From: Psychromonas sp. CNPT3
Lineage (GTDB): Bacteria; Pseudomonadota; Gammaproteobacteria; Enterobacterales; Psychromonadaceae
Assembly (NCBI RefSeq): GCF_000153405.2
Contig: NC_020802.1
Coordinates: 329,883-393,882, forward strand
DNA: 64,000 nucleotides
Direction: 5' to 3'
Below are positions 56,170 through 64,000 of the stretch, one piece after another (the first letter of the stretch is position 1; each line of letters begins with the position of its first letter). A program made the position numbers and the translations under genes. Under the pieces are notes generated by a model, which had not been told where the DNA came from, did no database searches, and worked only from the letters and a program-made list of their open reading frames with translations.

Positions 56170-58803
56170 TTAACCAGTATTACGTAAACCGGCAGCAATA
56201 CCTGCGATGGTTACCATAAGAGCTTGATCAATCACCGGGCAAATTTCATCACCATTAGCGCGCGAACGAGACAGTAACTCTGCTTGCAGCATATTCAACG
56301 GATCAACATAAGGATTACGTAAAGAAATAGACTCTTTTATCCAAGGTTGCTCTTGCATTAATTTATGCTCAGGGATAGTTTCTAAAAGCACTTCGCGAGT
56401 TAATGATAAATTATCACGTAAACGCTGACCCAAAGGCCATAATGATTTAGGCACAAGGCGCTCTTCATAAAACTTAGTCAAGCCAGCATCTGTTTTTAAG
56501 AACAGCATTTCTAGCATTTCTAGGCGGGTATGGAAGAACGGCCAGTTACAATACATTTCTTGTAATAGCTCTTTTTTACCTTCATCCAGTAATGTTTTTA
56601 ATGATCCACCTGTACCTAACCATGCCGGTAACATTAAACGGTTTTGGCTCCATGCAAAAATCCATGGGATAGCACGTAAGCTTTCGATGCCACCATTTGC
56701 TTTACGTTTTGCAGGACGACTTCCTAATGCTAATTTACCGAGTTCTAATTCAGGTGTAACGCTACGGAAATAAGGAACAAAGTCAGGCTCATCACAAACA
56801 AAGTGACGGTATTCTCGACAAGATTGTTCTGCAAATTGATCCATAATATCTCGCCACTCTTGTTTCGGCGCTGGCGGTGGTAATAAATTGGCTTCTAAAA
56901 TAGCCGCGGTGTAAAGGTTTAAGCTTTGTATTGCGATTTTAGGCAGGCCAAATTTAAAGCGGATCATCTCGCCTTGCTCTGTTACTCGCAGGCCTCCTTT
57001 TAATGAGCCTGGAGGTTGTGAAAGCAATGCTTGGTGTGCTGGAGCACCACCACGTCCAATTGTGCCTCCACGTCCGTGGAAAAGAACAAGTTGAATATTG
57101 TTATCATCACAAATTTTAACTAACGCTTCTTGCGCTTGATATTGCGCCCAGTTAGCCGCGATAACGCCAGCATCTTTTGCCGAATCAGAATAACCAATCA
57201 TGACATGTTGCTCACCGTTAATATAATTTCTATACCAATCAACCGCAAACAAACGTTGCATCACTTCTTTGGCGTTGTTTAAGTCATCTAGCGTTTCAAA
57301 AAGAGGGGCCACTGCAATTTTAAATGGACAACCCGTCTCTTTTAAAAGCAGTTGTACAGATAAAACATCTGAGGCTTGGCGCGCCATCGATATAATGTAA
57401 ATACCTAATGCTTGAGGATCTGTTTTGGCAATGACGTGACAAGTATCAAGTACTTCTTGTGCTTCAGCAGAGGGTTTCCATTTGCTCGGAATAAGAGGGC
57501 GTTTACTTTTGAGCTCTTCTAATAAAAATTCTTGTTTTTGTGGCTCTGTCCAAGTGTTGTAATCACCTAAACCTAAATAGGTTGTTAATTCAGATAGCGT
57601 ATCACCATGGCGTTCACCATCTTGGCGAATATCTAATTTAACGAGGTTAACGCCAAAGCAAGCAACACGGCGAAGAATATCTAAAATCAAACCATTAGCA
57701 ATGGAGTGCATGCCACACTTTTTAAGTGATTCATAACAAAGTTTGATTGGCGTTTTTAATTGCTCAGTACGAGTGATCAAATCTTTCGCATCACTTGTCT
57801 GGCCTTGTAATTTAGCGCTTAATGCGGTCAGCGTTTCTTTTAATTCAATGCGCAATTTTCGTAAAATAGCGCGATACGGCTCATCTGCATCGCCGACAAT
57901 ATTGCGTAGCGTGGCGTCGCAATTATCCATGGATAATTCTTCGGTTAACTGTTTAATATCTTTTAAATATAAGTTAATAGCAACCCATCGACTCGTTATT
58001 AATACTTCTTCGGTCACTTTGGCTGTAACAAAAGGGTTACCATCTCTATCTCCACCCATCCATGAGGTAATATTAATAGGTGAACTGTCTTCTGGTAAGC
58101 AAAGATCAAGTTCAGTTTTTAATTTTTCATCTAACTCGCGAACATAAAGAGGAACCGCTTCCCAGAGACTGTTCTCGATCACGGCAAAACCCCATTTAGC
58201 TTCATCGACAGGAGTAGGGCGTTTTTTGCGAATATCATTGGTATGCCAAGCTTGAGTGATCAGTTGTTCTAGGCGATCGAGTAGTTGATCTCGTTCTTTA
58301 TTAGAGACATCAGAAACTTCTAATAGGCTAAGGCATTCGTTGATTGCGGTATGTTTGTGGATCAATGTGCGTCGCGTTATTTCTGTGGGATGTGCGGTTA
58401 ACACCATATTCATAGATAAGTTATTAATCGCTTTTTGCATCTCTTCTTTAGATACATTAGAATTTTTAAGCTTATTAATCACTTCATTGATTGGGTCAGG
58501 GGCATCTTGGCTATTTTCAGTATGTCGAGAGATACAATGAAATTGCTCTGCAATATTTGCCAAGTTTAAAAAGTGCGTAAATGCGCGAGAAACGGGGACT
58601 AATTCATCATCAGAGAGGTTAGATAAAACGCGAATAAGCGTTTCTCCATCACTTTCATTACCTGCACGTGAAGATTTAGATAGCTGGCGAATTTCTTCTA
58701 TTTTATCAAGGAACTCTTCACCCAAATGCTCGCCAATACTTTTTCCGAGTAATTGACCTAATAAATTTACATTACCACGTAAATTTGCATATTGCTCTGT
58801 CAT
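56170..58803 (-). CDS. ppc: Phosphoenolpyruvate carboxylase
   Basis: An 877-residue anaplerotic enzyme forming oxaloacetate from PEP and bicarbonate. Active-site His in [12 protein letters not shown] (~137), [14 protein letters not shown] (~248), SDSAKDAG, and the glycine-rich [12 protein letters not shown] (~574-585) are all present. The C-terminal NTG end is typical of enterobacterial-type PEPC. Length matches E. coli (883). The leader carries a 17-bp palindrome at 58820-58836 just upstream of the SD. Confidence 0.98.
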   Translation of the reverse strand: MTEQYANLRGNVNLLGQLLGKSIGEHLGEEFLDKIEEIRQLSKSSRAGNESDGETLIRVLSNLSDDELVPVSRAFTHFLNLANIAEQFHCISRHTENSQDAPDPINEVINKLKNSNVSKEEMQKAINNLSMNMVLTAHPTEITRRTLIHKHTAINECLSLLEVSDVSNKERDQLLDRLEQLITQAWHTNDIRKKRPTPVDEAKWGFAVIENSLWEAVPLYVRELDEKLKTELDLCLPEDSSPINITSWMGGDRDGNPFVTAKVTEEVLITSRWVAINLYLKDIKQLTEELSMDNCDATLRNIVGDADEPYRAILRKLRIELKETLTALSAKLQGQTSDAKDLITRTEQLKTPIKLCYESLKKCGMHSIANGLILDILRRVACFGVNLVKLDIRQDGERHGDTLSELTTYLGLGDYNTWTEPQKQEFLLEELKSKRPLIPSKWKPSAEAQEVLDTCHVIAKTDPQALGIYIISMARQASDVLSVQLLLKETGCPFKIAVAPLFETLDDLNNAKEVMQRLFAVDWYRNYINGEQHVMIGYSDSAKDAGVIAANWAQYQAQEALVKICDDNNIQLVLFHGRGGTIGRGGAPAHQALLSQPPGSLKGGLRVTEQGEMIRFKFGLPKIAIQSLNLYTAAILEANLLPPPAPKQEWRDIMDQFAEQSCREYRHFVCDEPDFVPYFRSVTPELELGKLALGSRPAKRKANGGIESLRAIPWIFAWSQNRLMLPAWLGTGGSLKTLLDEGKKELLQEMYCNWPFFHTRLEMLEMLFLKTDAGLTKFYEERLVPKSLWPLGQRLRDNLSLTREVLLETIPEHKLMQEQPWIKESISLRNPYVDPLNMLQAELLSRSRANGDEICPVIDQALMVTIAGIAAGLRNTG

Positions 58804-59343
58804 ATAAAGCTCCTGAATGATGTAATAAAATTACATTTTAATTATTTCGTAATGCAGAAACCTAGCACAAATGCGACGTCAGTCAATGTTTGCTTAGAAA
58901 CTTTCATCGTCGTCAATCTAGAATATTATCTGTAATAAAATGACGCAATTAAGGTGCTGTTAGCTTATATATAACAGAAAAATATAAATATTCATTGGTG
59001 ATTTGCTTGTGCAAGATGTTCTGAGTGTTGCACAATAATAGCACAAGAGAGAGCTTCAACAAGAGGAACTTTAGTATAATAATTAAGGCTGTTGCTATGC
59101 ATAGCTATTTGTTTTTTATCTTTATGTTATTTTCAACGGGTTAAGGTTCTCGCTATTTCAATGTCTCTGCAGAGTAGTAACTCTTTACTTCTTGATATAT
59201 TTTTGAACGTAAAGATTAAGGTGAGTGAGGAAAAAAAGATCCAATATTTTCAAAGTGGTGTAATAAAAGAACATGTTATTTGTCTTTGTTTTCGCCCAAA
59301 TATTATCAATAACAGCTGGGCGAAAAGTCGATTTCTTTATTTT
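58804..59343. other. 540-bp intergenic region between the chemotaxis receptor and ppc
   Basis: Both flanking genes are on the minus strand. It contains the ppc leader with palindrome ATGTAATAAAATTACAT (58820-58836) and a 10-bp dyad TTTTCGCCCA / TGGGCGAAAA (59289-59326) that may end the receptor transcript. A 96-codon + strand frame at 59092-59382 has no family resemblance and overlaps the receptor gene. I see nothing else. Confidence 0.5.
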
Positions 59344-61209
59344 TTAGATGCTAAATGTACTTATTCCTTTTTTCAATGCTAAGGCTTCGTCAGACAAATC
59401 ATTACTGAGTTTTTTATTCTCTATGGCGACTTGGCTACTTGCTTCGGCTACATCTCGGATAGATACGATATGCGTATTGACTTCACTTGCGACTGCGCTC
59501 TGCTCTTGAATTGCAGTGGCAATTGTTGTGGTCATATCTAAAATGTTGATAACGTCTGCATTGATCTCTTCAAGTAAAAAGCCTGCATCTCTTGCTTGAT
59601 CTGCGCTCTCTTTACCTTCTTTACGACAAAGCTTCATTAACTCTACAATATTTTGTGTTCGACTTTGTAAAGAGGTAATAATACTTTCAATTTCTTTGGT
59701 TGATTCTTGTGTTCGACTCGCTAAGGTGCGCACCTCATCAGCGACCACAGCAAAACCTCGGCCTTGTTCTCCTGCTCTCGCAGCTTCAATTGCCGCATTT
59801 AGTGCCAATAAGTTAGTCTGCTCTGCAATTCCTCTGATCACTTCAAGTACAGATCCGATGGTGATGCTATCGGCTGCTAATAAGTTGATCACTGTTTCAG
59901 ATTCACTTAATTTATCAGATAAAACATTAATTTGGGCTATCGTCGCATCAACACCTTGTTTGCCTTTTTGGGCATTTTGATTGGTTTGTTCAGCCTTCGT
60001 TGCGGTGTCTGTGGTGTGACAGGCAATTTCTTCAATGGTGGCGACCATCTCAGTAATGGCAGTGGCAACCATATCCGTTTCTTGCATCTGTGAATCAATG
60101 CCTTGGTTTGCTTGGATGATGTTCTTTGCAAGAATGTCGGTGGCATCGTTAACGCTACTAACTGAGTGGTCAACTGACGATATCAATGTTCTAAAGTTTA
60201 ATAACATATGGTTAAAAGCATCCGCCATTTCTGCTAATTCATCTTTATTACTCGACTTTATTTGGATGGTTAAATTATTCGTTGTCGCGACTTCAATAAT
60301 AGATCCTTTAATTTCATTAATACCCGCAATGATACTGCGCATAATAAAGAAAGAAAGTAGGAGAGATGCTGTAACGGCAATAATAAAGATGACATAGGTT
60401 AATAGTGTCATTTTTGACGTGTACTCAGCCACACTATTATTAATGCTTTTTAGCATTGTTTTCATTAATACATCAATTTCAGCAATGCTATTAAGTGTTT
60501 CTTTTTGTAATCCTAATTGTGAACTGTAGCCGAGTGTTTTCTGCGCTTTAGCCAACATTAGAAAAGCACTTTTATAATCATTTAAGCTCTTGTTCAAAGA
60601 TTTTTTCTGGGTAAGCGTAAATTGCTCTTGTTGGATGTTTTGCATGATGCTTTCAAAGTTAGCGTTAAATTTATTGATGTACTTGTCATCTAAACGCAAC
60701 ATGAAATCTTTTTCATTACGTCTTAGGTTTAACATTAATGTTAATAACACATGGTTTTGAGTGTAGCCATTAAGGCGCTCTTCTGAATTTTTAGCTGCTC
60801 TTCTGAGTTCCCCATAAAGACCCAATTCAGGTGTTAAGCCAATGTTTTTTTGAACATTGGCAATTTTTAAAAATGAGTTTTGGAATGTTTTTAAGGTTAC
60901 TTTTACTTGGCTCGCATCTTTCGTTGGGAGATCAAGGTAGTTGAGATCTACAATGAGCTTATCGATCGTTTTTAAAACAGTTTTATTCTCTTCTAAAAAA
61001 AGCTTAATCGAGCTTTCTTTTTTCTGCATAAGAAATTCTTTATTATGCATTCTTTGTTGCATTATGCCTGTTTTTATTTCCCCAATAAATTCTGCAATTT
61101 CAATGTCCTTTTTAAAAATGTTAGATGAGAAAGCGATTAAAACTAACATCACAATCATACTGGTAATAAATGTACCAATATTAAGAATTAATTTATGTTT
61201 TATAAGCAT
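59344..61209 (-). CDS. Methyl-accepting chemotaxis protein
   Basis: A 621-residue transmembrane chemoreceptor. TM1 ~10-30, a large helical periplasmic sensor domain (~31-265, repeats of QxNI/GL-type four-helix bundle), TM2 ~268-290, HAMP (~290-345), then a signalling domain with the tip motif [37 protein letters not shown], here abbreviated by key residues [14 protein letters not shown]. Ligand unknown. A weak flagellar-type promoter is seen at 61247-61273. Confidence 0.94.
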   Translation of the reverse strand: MLIKHKLILNIGTFITSMIVMLVLIAFSSNIFKKDIEIAEFIGEIKTGIMQQRMHNKEFLMQKKESSIKLFLEENKTVLKTIDKLIVDLNYLDLPTKDASQVKVTLKTFQNSFLKIANVQKNIGLTPELGLYGELRRAAKNSEERLNGYTQNHVLLTLMLNLRRNEKDFMLRLDDKYINKFNANFESIMQNIQQEQFTLTQKKSLNKSLNDYKSAFLMLAKAQKTLGYSSQLGLQKETLNSIAEIDVLMKTMLKSINNSVAEYTSKMTLLTYVIFIIAVTASLLLSFFIMRSIIAGINEIKGSIIEVATTNNLTIQIKSSNKDELAEMADAFNHMLLNFRTLISSVDHSVSSVNDATDILAKNIIQANQGIDSQMQETDMVATAITEMVATIEEIACHTTDTATKAEQTNQNAQKGKQGVDATIAQINVLSDKLSESETVINLLAADSITIGSVLEVIRGIAEQTNLLALNAAIEAARAGEQGRGFAVVADEVRTLASRTQESTKEIESIITSLQSRTQNIVELMKLCRKEGKESADQARDAGFLLEEINADVINILDMTTTIATAIQEQSAVASEVNTHIVSIRDVAEASSQVAIENKKLSNDLSDEALALKKGISTFSI

Positions 61210-61246
61210 AGTGTATGTACCTTTTTAAATGCAAAAAAGTGAGAGC

Positions 61247-61273
61247 TATCGATAAGGATAATCGATATTTCTA
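61247..61273 (-). promoter_or_regulatory. Weak sigma-28-type promoter candidate for the chemoreceptor
   Basis: On the minus strand TAGA-N15-TATCGATA compares with TAAA-N15-GCCGATAA (8 of 12 matches), ~40 bp upstream of the start codon. Suggestive only. Confidence 0.3.
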
Positions 61274-61368
61274 ATCTCGCCATTCCCTGCGTATAAAATT
61301 TCAATCAATCACACTTCCATTTTATTAATGCATAACAATATATAAAAAACAGCCACTTAAGAACTTGA

Positions 61369-61386
61369 TGTAAATAGTTATTCATT
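61369..61386 (+). promoter_or_regulatory. ARG box (ArgR operator) upstream of argG
   Basis: TGTAAATAGTTATTCATT matches the 18-bp ARG-box consensus WNTNAATWWWWATTNANW at every defined position but one. A degenerate second half-box may follow 3 bp later (61390-61407), the usual spacing. TTGCAT at 61391-61396 may be the -35. Confidence 0.6.
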
Positions 61387-61414
61387 TTTGTTGCATAAAT
61401 AAATCTCATGAGAT

Positions 61415-61455
61415 AATGTGATTGTCAGCTTGTTAAACAAGCTGATAATCACATT
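61415..61455 (+). other. Large dyad in the argG leader
   Basis: AATGTGATTGTCAGCTTGT pairs with ACAAGCTGATAATCACATT: 19 bp with a single G-U pair and a 3-nt loop. No T-run follows, so it is not a simple terminator. It lies near the expected transcription start and ~250 bp before the argG start codon. Confidence 0.75.
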
Positions 61456-61707
61456 AAGTAAATACCTCAATGCTTGGTTTTCTCTGATCAGTCGTTGGTT
61501 CATTGTTTATAGCGTTGCCTTTGTCTGTTTTCAGCGAATGTCTAATGTTGGGTTATATTTAATAATGATTTAAGTGAGTCGTTACCATAAAATAAAAAAG
61601 ACCCCAAACTTCACTTTGCATGTTTATGCAGTTTGGCGTATTGGTCATTATGCTTCAGTCTCTGTAGTTGTGGTGAGAAATTTAATAATTTAAGGGAAAG
61701 AATACTA

Positions 61708-62919
61708 ATGAAACAAGTAAAAAAAGTGGTGCTTGCATATTCGGGGGGGTTAGATACATCGGCAATCATTCCATGGTTAAAAGAAACGTATAAAGGGTGT
61801 GAAGTTATCGCCTTTTGCGCCGATGTGGGTCAAGGTTCACAGGAGTTGCTAGGATTAGAAGAAAAAGCACTGGCATCTGGCGCGAGTGAATGTCACATCG
61901 TTGATCTTAAAGATGAATTTGTAGCGGATTATATTTATCCTAGTATTGCGACCAATGCAATATATGAAGGGGCTTATTTACTTGGCACTGCAATGGCGCG
62001 TCCTATTATTGCAAAAGCACAAGTTGAACTGGCTTTGCAAGTAGGAGCCGATGCACTTTGTCATGGTTGTACAGGTAAGGGAAATGATCAAATTCGCTTT
62101 GAAAGCTGTTTTGCCGCCCTTGCGCCACAATTACGTGTGATTGCTCCTTGGCGAGAGTGGGATCTTGTTTCGCGTGAAGATTTATTAAAATATTTGAGTG
62201 ATAGAAATATAACAAGTAGCGCAAGCAGTGCAAAAATATATAGCAGAGATGCCAATGCGTGGCATATTTCCCATGAAGGTGGCGAATTAGAAAACCCTAA
62301 CAATGCACCAGATAAAGATGTTTGGACATTAACGGTTGATCCTCTCGATGCGCCTGATAAAGAAGAATATATACAGGTCCATATAGAGCACTCTCGTGTA
62401 ACGGCAATTGATGGTGTTGCATTGTCACCTTATAATGCATTAATGTTATTAAATAAAAAAGCTGCAAAGCACGGTGTAGGCAGGATCGATATTGTTGAAA
62501 ACCGCACCATCGGCATGAAATCTCGCGGATGTTATGAAACGCCTGGGGGAACTGTCATGGTGGCCGCTTTACGCGCTATTGATGAATTAGTTCATGATAA
62601 ATTGTCACGTCGCTGGCGTGATAGTTTAGGACAAGAGTTTGCGCATTTAATTTATGATGGGCGTTGGTTTACACCTTTATGTCGTTCTTTATTGGCAGCA
62701 TCGGAGTCCTTGGCAAGTCAGGTTGAAGGTGATGTTTTGATCCGTCTTTATAAAGGCCAAGCTGTCGCTATTAAAAAATCATCTCCTAATAGTTTATATT
62801 CTGAAGCGTTTGCTACCTTTGGTGATGACGATGTTTATGATCAAAGCCATGCAGAAGGCTTTATCCGTTTGTATTCTCTATCGAGTCGCATTCGCACATT
62901 AAATAAAATACGTACATAA
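61708..62919 (+). CDS. argG: Argininosuccinate synthase
   Basis: A 403-residue enzyme condensing citrulline and aspartate. The PP-loop [11 protein letters not shown] (~10-20), then [30 protein letters not shown] (~116) and [17 protein letters not shown] (~176-192) are diagnostic. ATG at 61708 follows AAGGGAAAG at good spacing; an in-frame start at 61633 lies in the leader and is rejected. argH follows after 208 bp, most of it a MITE-like repeat. Confidence 0.98.
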   Translation: MKQVKKVVLAYSGGLDTSAIIPWLKETYKGCEVIAFCADVGQGSQELLGLEEKALASGASECHIVDLKDEFVADYIYPSIATNAIYEGAYLLGTAMARPIIAKAQVELALQVGADALCHGCTGKGNDQIRFESCFAALAPQLRVIAPWREWDLVSREDLLKYLSDRNITSSASSAKIYSRDANAWHISHEGGELENPNNAPDKDVWTLTVDPLDAPDKEEYIQVHIEHSRVTAIDGVALSPYNALMLLNKKAAKHGVGRIDIVENRTIGMKSRGCYETPGGTVMVAALRAIDELVHDKLSRRWRDSLGQEFAHLIYDGRWFTPLCRSLLAASESLASQVEGDVLIRLYKGQAVAIKKSSPNSLYSEAFATFGDDDVYDQSHAEGFIRLYSLSSRIRTLNKIRT

Positions 62920-63079
62920 TACCAAAGGAACTAAAAAGGTTACCCATCTTGCTTGTTGAAATTATCCCTACCTGCGTTGTGAGTTTTGAAGTGAGAACAA
63001 CTATCTCCTACAACTCACGCCTTGCTAGTGTTAATTTTTCCTGAGCAATACATGAAAACTTAATTAATTCCTTTGGTAT
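62919..63079 (+). repeat. MITE-like dispersed repeat, family 1, full copy
   Basis: A 161-bp element with perfect 12-bp terminal inverted repeats ATACCAAAGGAA / TTCCTTTGGTAT. It contains an internal dyad (GTGAGTT ... AACTCAC) and shares blocks with the copy at 10228-10315. It has no coding capacity. Its left end abuts the argG stop codon. I see no clear target duplication. Confidence 0.8.
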
Positions 63080-63127
63080 AAGTATTGTTTCGATCTGTTT
63101 TTAGTAAAGAATAATAAGGAGGAGTTT

Positions 63128-64000
63128 ATGGCATTATGGGGAGGGCGTTTTAGCCAAGGGGCAAGTGAACGCTTTAAAGCATTTAATGATTCACTGCATT
63201 TTGATTATCGGTTGGCAGAGCAAGATATTATTGCATCTATTGCTTGGTCAAAAGCCTTGTTAACGGTGCAGGTTTTAAATGTGGAGGAACAATTAAAATT
63301 AGAGGCTGCATTACAGGAACTTTTGTTTTTGGTTTTAAGTGATGATCATATCGTTTTAGACTCGCAAGCTGAAGACATTCACTCGTGGGTGGAAATTCAA
63401 TTAATTAATAAACTGGGTGATTTAGGTAAAAAATTACATACTGGGCGCAGCCGAAATGATCAGGTGGCAACGGATTTAAAACTTTGGTGTAAGAAAAAAG
63501 GTATTGAGTTAGCACAATGCCTCGTCGATTTACAGGTTACTTTAGTGAAATTGGCGCGCATAAACCAACAGGTTGTTTTACCGGGTTATACGCATATGCA
63601 ACGTGCGCAACCGGTTACCTTTTCACATTGGTGTTTAGCGTATGTTGAGATGCTTGAGCGAGATAGCAGTCGCTTAAAAGATTGCTTGTTACGCTTAGAT
63701 ACTTGTCCTTTAGGCAGTGGCGCCCTCGCCGGTACTGGTTACGCAATTGATAGGCAAGCACTAGCGCTATCACTTGGTTTTAAAAGCGCGACACGTAACA
63801 GTCTTGATTCGGTTGCAGATAGAGATCATGTGATTGAATTAATGAGTTGCGCCACTCTCTCTATGTCACATTTGTCACGTATGGCGGAAGATCTTATTTT
63901 TTATAATAGTGGAGAAGCTGATTTTATAGAAATGTCTGATCAAGTGACATCGGGATCGTCTTTAATGCCACAAAAGAAAAATCCAGATGCGATGGAGCTC
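63128..64000 (+). CDS. argH: Argininosuccinate lyase, 5' part (continues past the window)
   Basis: The frame opens at ATG 63128 behind a strong RBS (AAGGAGGAG) and runs 291 codons to the window end without a stop. It begins MALWGGRF and carries [34 protein letters not shown] and the signature [13 protein letters not shown] near residue 280. It would split argininosuccinate into arginine and fumarate. In some marine relatives argH is fused to an argA-type acetyltransferase; that part is outside the window. Confidence 0.97.
   Translation, partial: MALWGGRFSQGASERFKAFNDSLHFDYRLAEQDIIASIAWSKALLTVQVLNVEEQLKLEAALQELLFLVLSDDHIVLDSQAEDIHSWVEIQLINKLGDLGKKLHTGRSRNDQVATDLKLWCKKKGIELAQCLVDLQVTLVKLARINQQVVLPGYTHMQRAQPVTFSHWCLAYVEMLERDSSRLKDCLLRLDTCPLGSGALAGTGYAIDRQALALSLGFKSATRNSLDSVADRDHVIELMSCATLSMSHLSRMAEDLIFYNSGEADFIEMSDQVTSGSSLMPQKKNPDAMEL

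Larger units (their letters stand above)
61210..61707. other. Divergent regulatory region between the chemoreceptor and argG
   Basis: Within 498 bp lie a candidate sigma-28 promoter for the chemoreceptor, an ARG-box-like site at 61369-61386 and a large dyad at 61415-61455 in the argG leader. Nearer argG, CCAAAC / GTTTGG encloses TGCAT GTTT ATGCA (~61605-61636). No gene is seen. Confidence 0.6.

Noticed and set aside
59092-59382. 96-codon + strand frame downstream of the chemoreceptor gene
   Set aside because: No family resemblance, poor composition for a protein, no good RBS, and it overlaps the end of the opposite-strand receptor gene.
1-64000. CRISPR arrays, prophage, integrons, restriction or toxin-antitoxin systems
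   Set aside because: Searched by eye on both strands; no spaced direct-repeat array, integrase, phage structural or defence-type genes were seen.

Overview
The window is 64 kb of chromosome from an AT-rich marine gammaproteobacterium. Gene content and order (rpsP-rimM-trmD-rplS, ubiC-ubiA, nudF-cpdA-yqiA-parE, pilT/yggS-proC-yggT-yggU-rdgB-hemW, orn/rsgA-psd) resemble Vibrio, Shewanella and Psychromonas. Protein character, low GC and dispersed short repeats make a Psychromonas-like organism my best guess; this is inference, not proof. Most of the window is conserved housekeeping sequence. I see no prophage, CRISPR array, insertion sequence with a transposase, or toxin-antitoxin system.

Layout. 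1-1.7 kb: end of a surface-polysaccharide region (orphan C-terminus plus an initiating sugar-phosphate transferase). 2.1-6.9 kb: TetR-adaptor-RND efflux operon on the minus strand with a palindromic operator upstream. 7.0-11.9 kb: rep helicase, then a peroxiredoxin-glutaredoxin fusion behind a well-formed OxyR-type site, then a flavin disulfide reductase with a Cys-rich tail. 12-13.9 kb: ubiC-ubiA and a FliL-like secreted protein. 14.1-16.5 kb: ribosomal/tRNA modification operon and a DUF454 protein. 16.6-18.5 kb: unusual histidine kinase with a degenerate receiver and a cyclic-nucleotide-binding domain. 18.8-28.2 kb: hldE, tolC, nudF-cpdA-yqiA-parE, ndk, prepilin peptidase and tadA. 28.2-34.4 kb: mltF with a long coiled-coil tail, and purL. 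34.5-40.3 kb: hemW-rdgB-DUF4426-yggU-yggT-proC-yggS on the minus strand, divergent from pilT. 40.5-43.2 kb: yaaA, srmB and a small ComEA-like protein. 43.4-50.0 kb: a complete TonB-dependent uptake cluster (tonB-exbD-exbB, ABC ATPase, permease, binding protein, BtuB-like receptor), all on the minus strand. 50.2-53.9 kb: potassium channel, psd, rsgA and orn. 54.1-54.2 kb: two identical tRNA-Gly genes. 54.6-61.2 kb: galE, tusA, ppc and a chemotaxis receptor. 61.7-64 kb: argG and the start of argH, with an ARG-box-like site upstream.

How the genes work together. The clearest functional units are (1) efflux pump plus repressor, possibly using the separate tolC as outer channel; (2) an OxyR-type peroxide defence pair (Prx-Grx plus reductase), with yaaA elsewhere as a further peroxide-stress gene; (3) an uptake system for a cobalamin-like ligand with its own energising TonB/ExbBD; and (4) arginine biosynthesis under probable ArgR control. 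The most interesting non-coding features are a 9-bp tandem repeat in the receptor leader, two families of short dispersed inverted-end repeats in intergenic regions, and several strong dyads in leaders. I did not find a convincing wholly new multi-gene system. The best candidates for something undescribed are the Prx-Grx/Cys-tailed reductase pair, the pseudo-receiver kinase and the repeat-bearing receptor leader.
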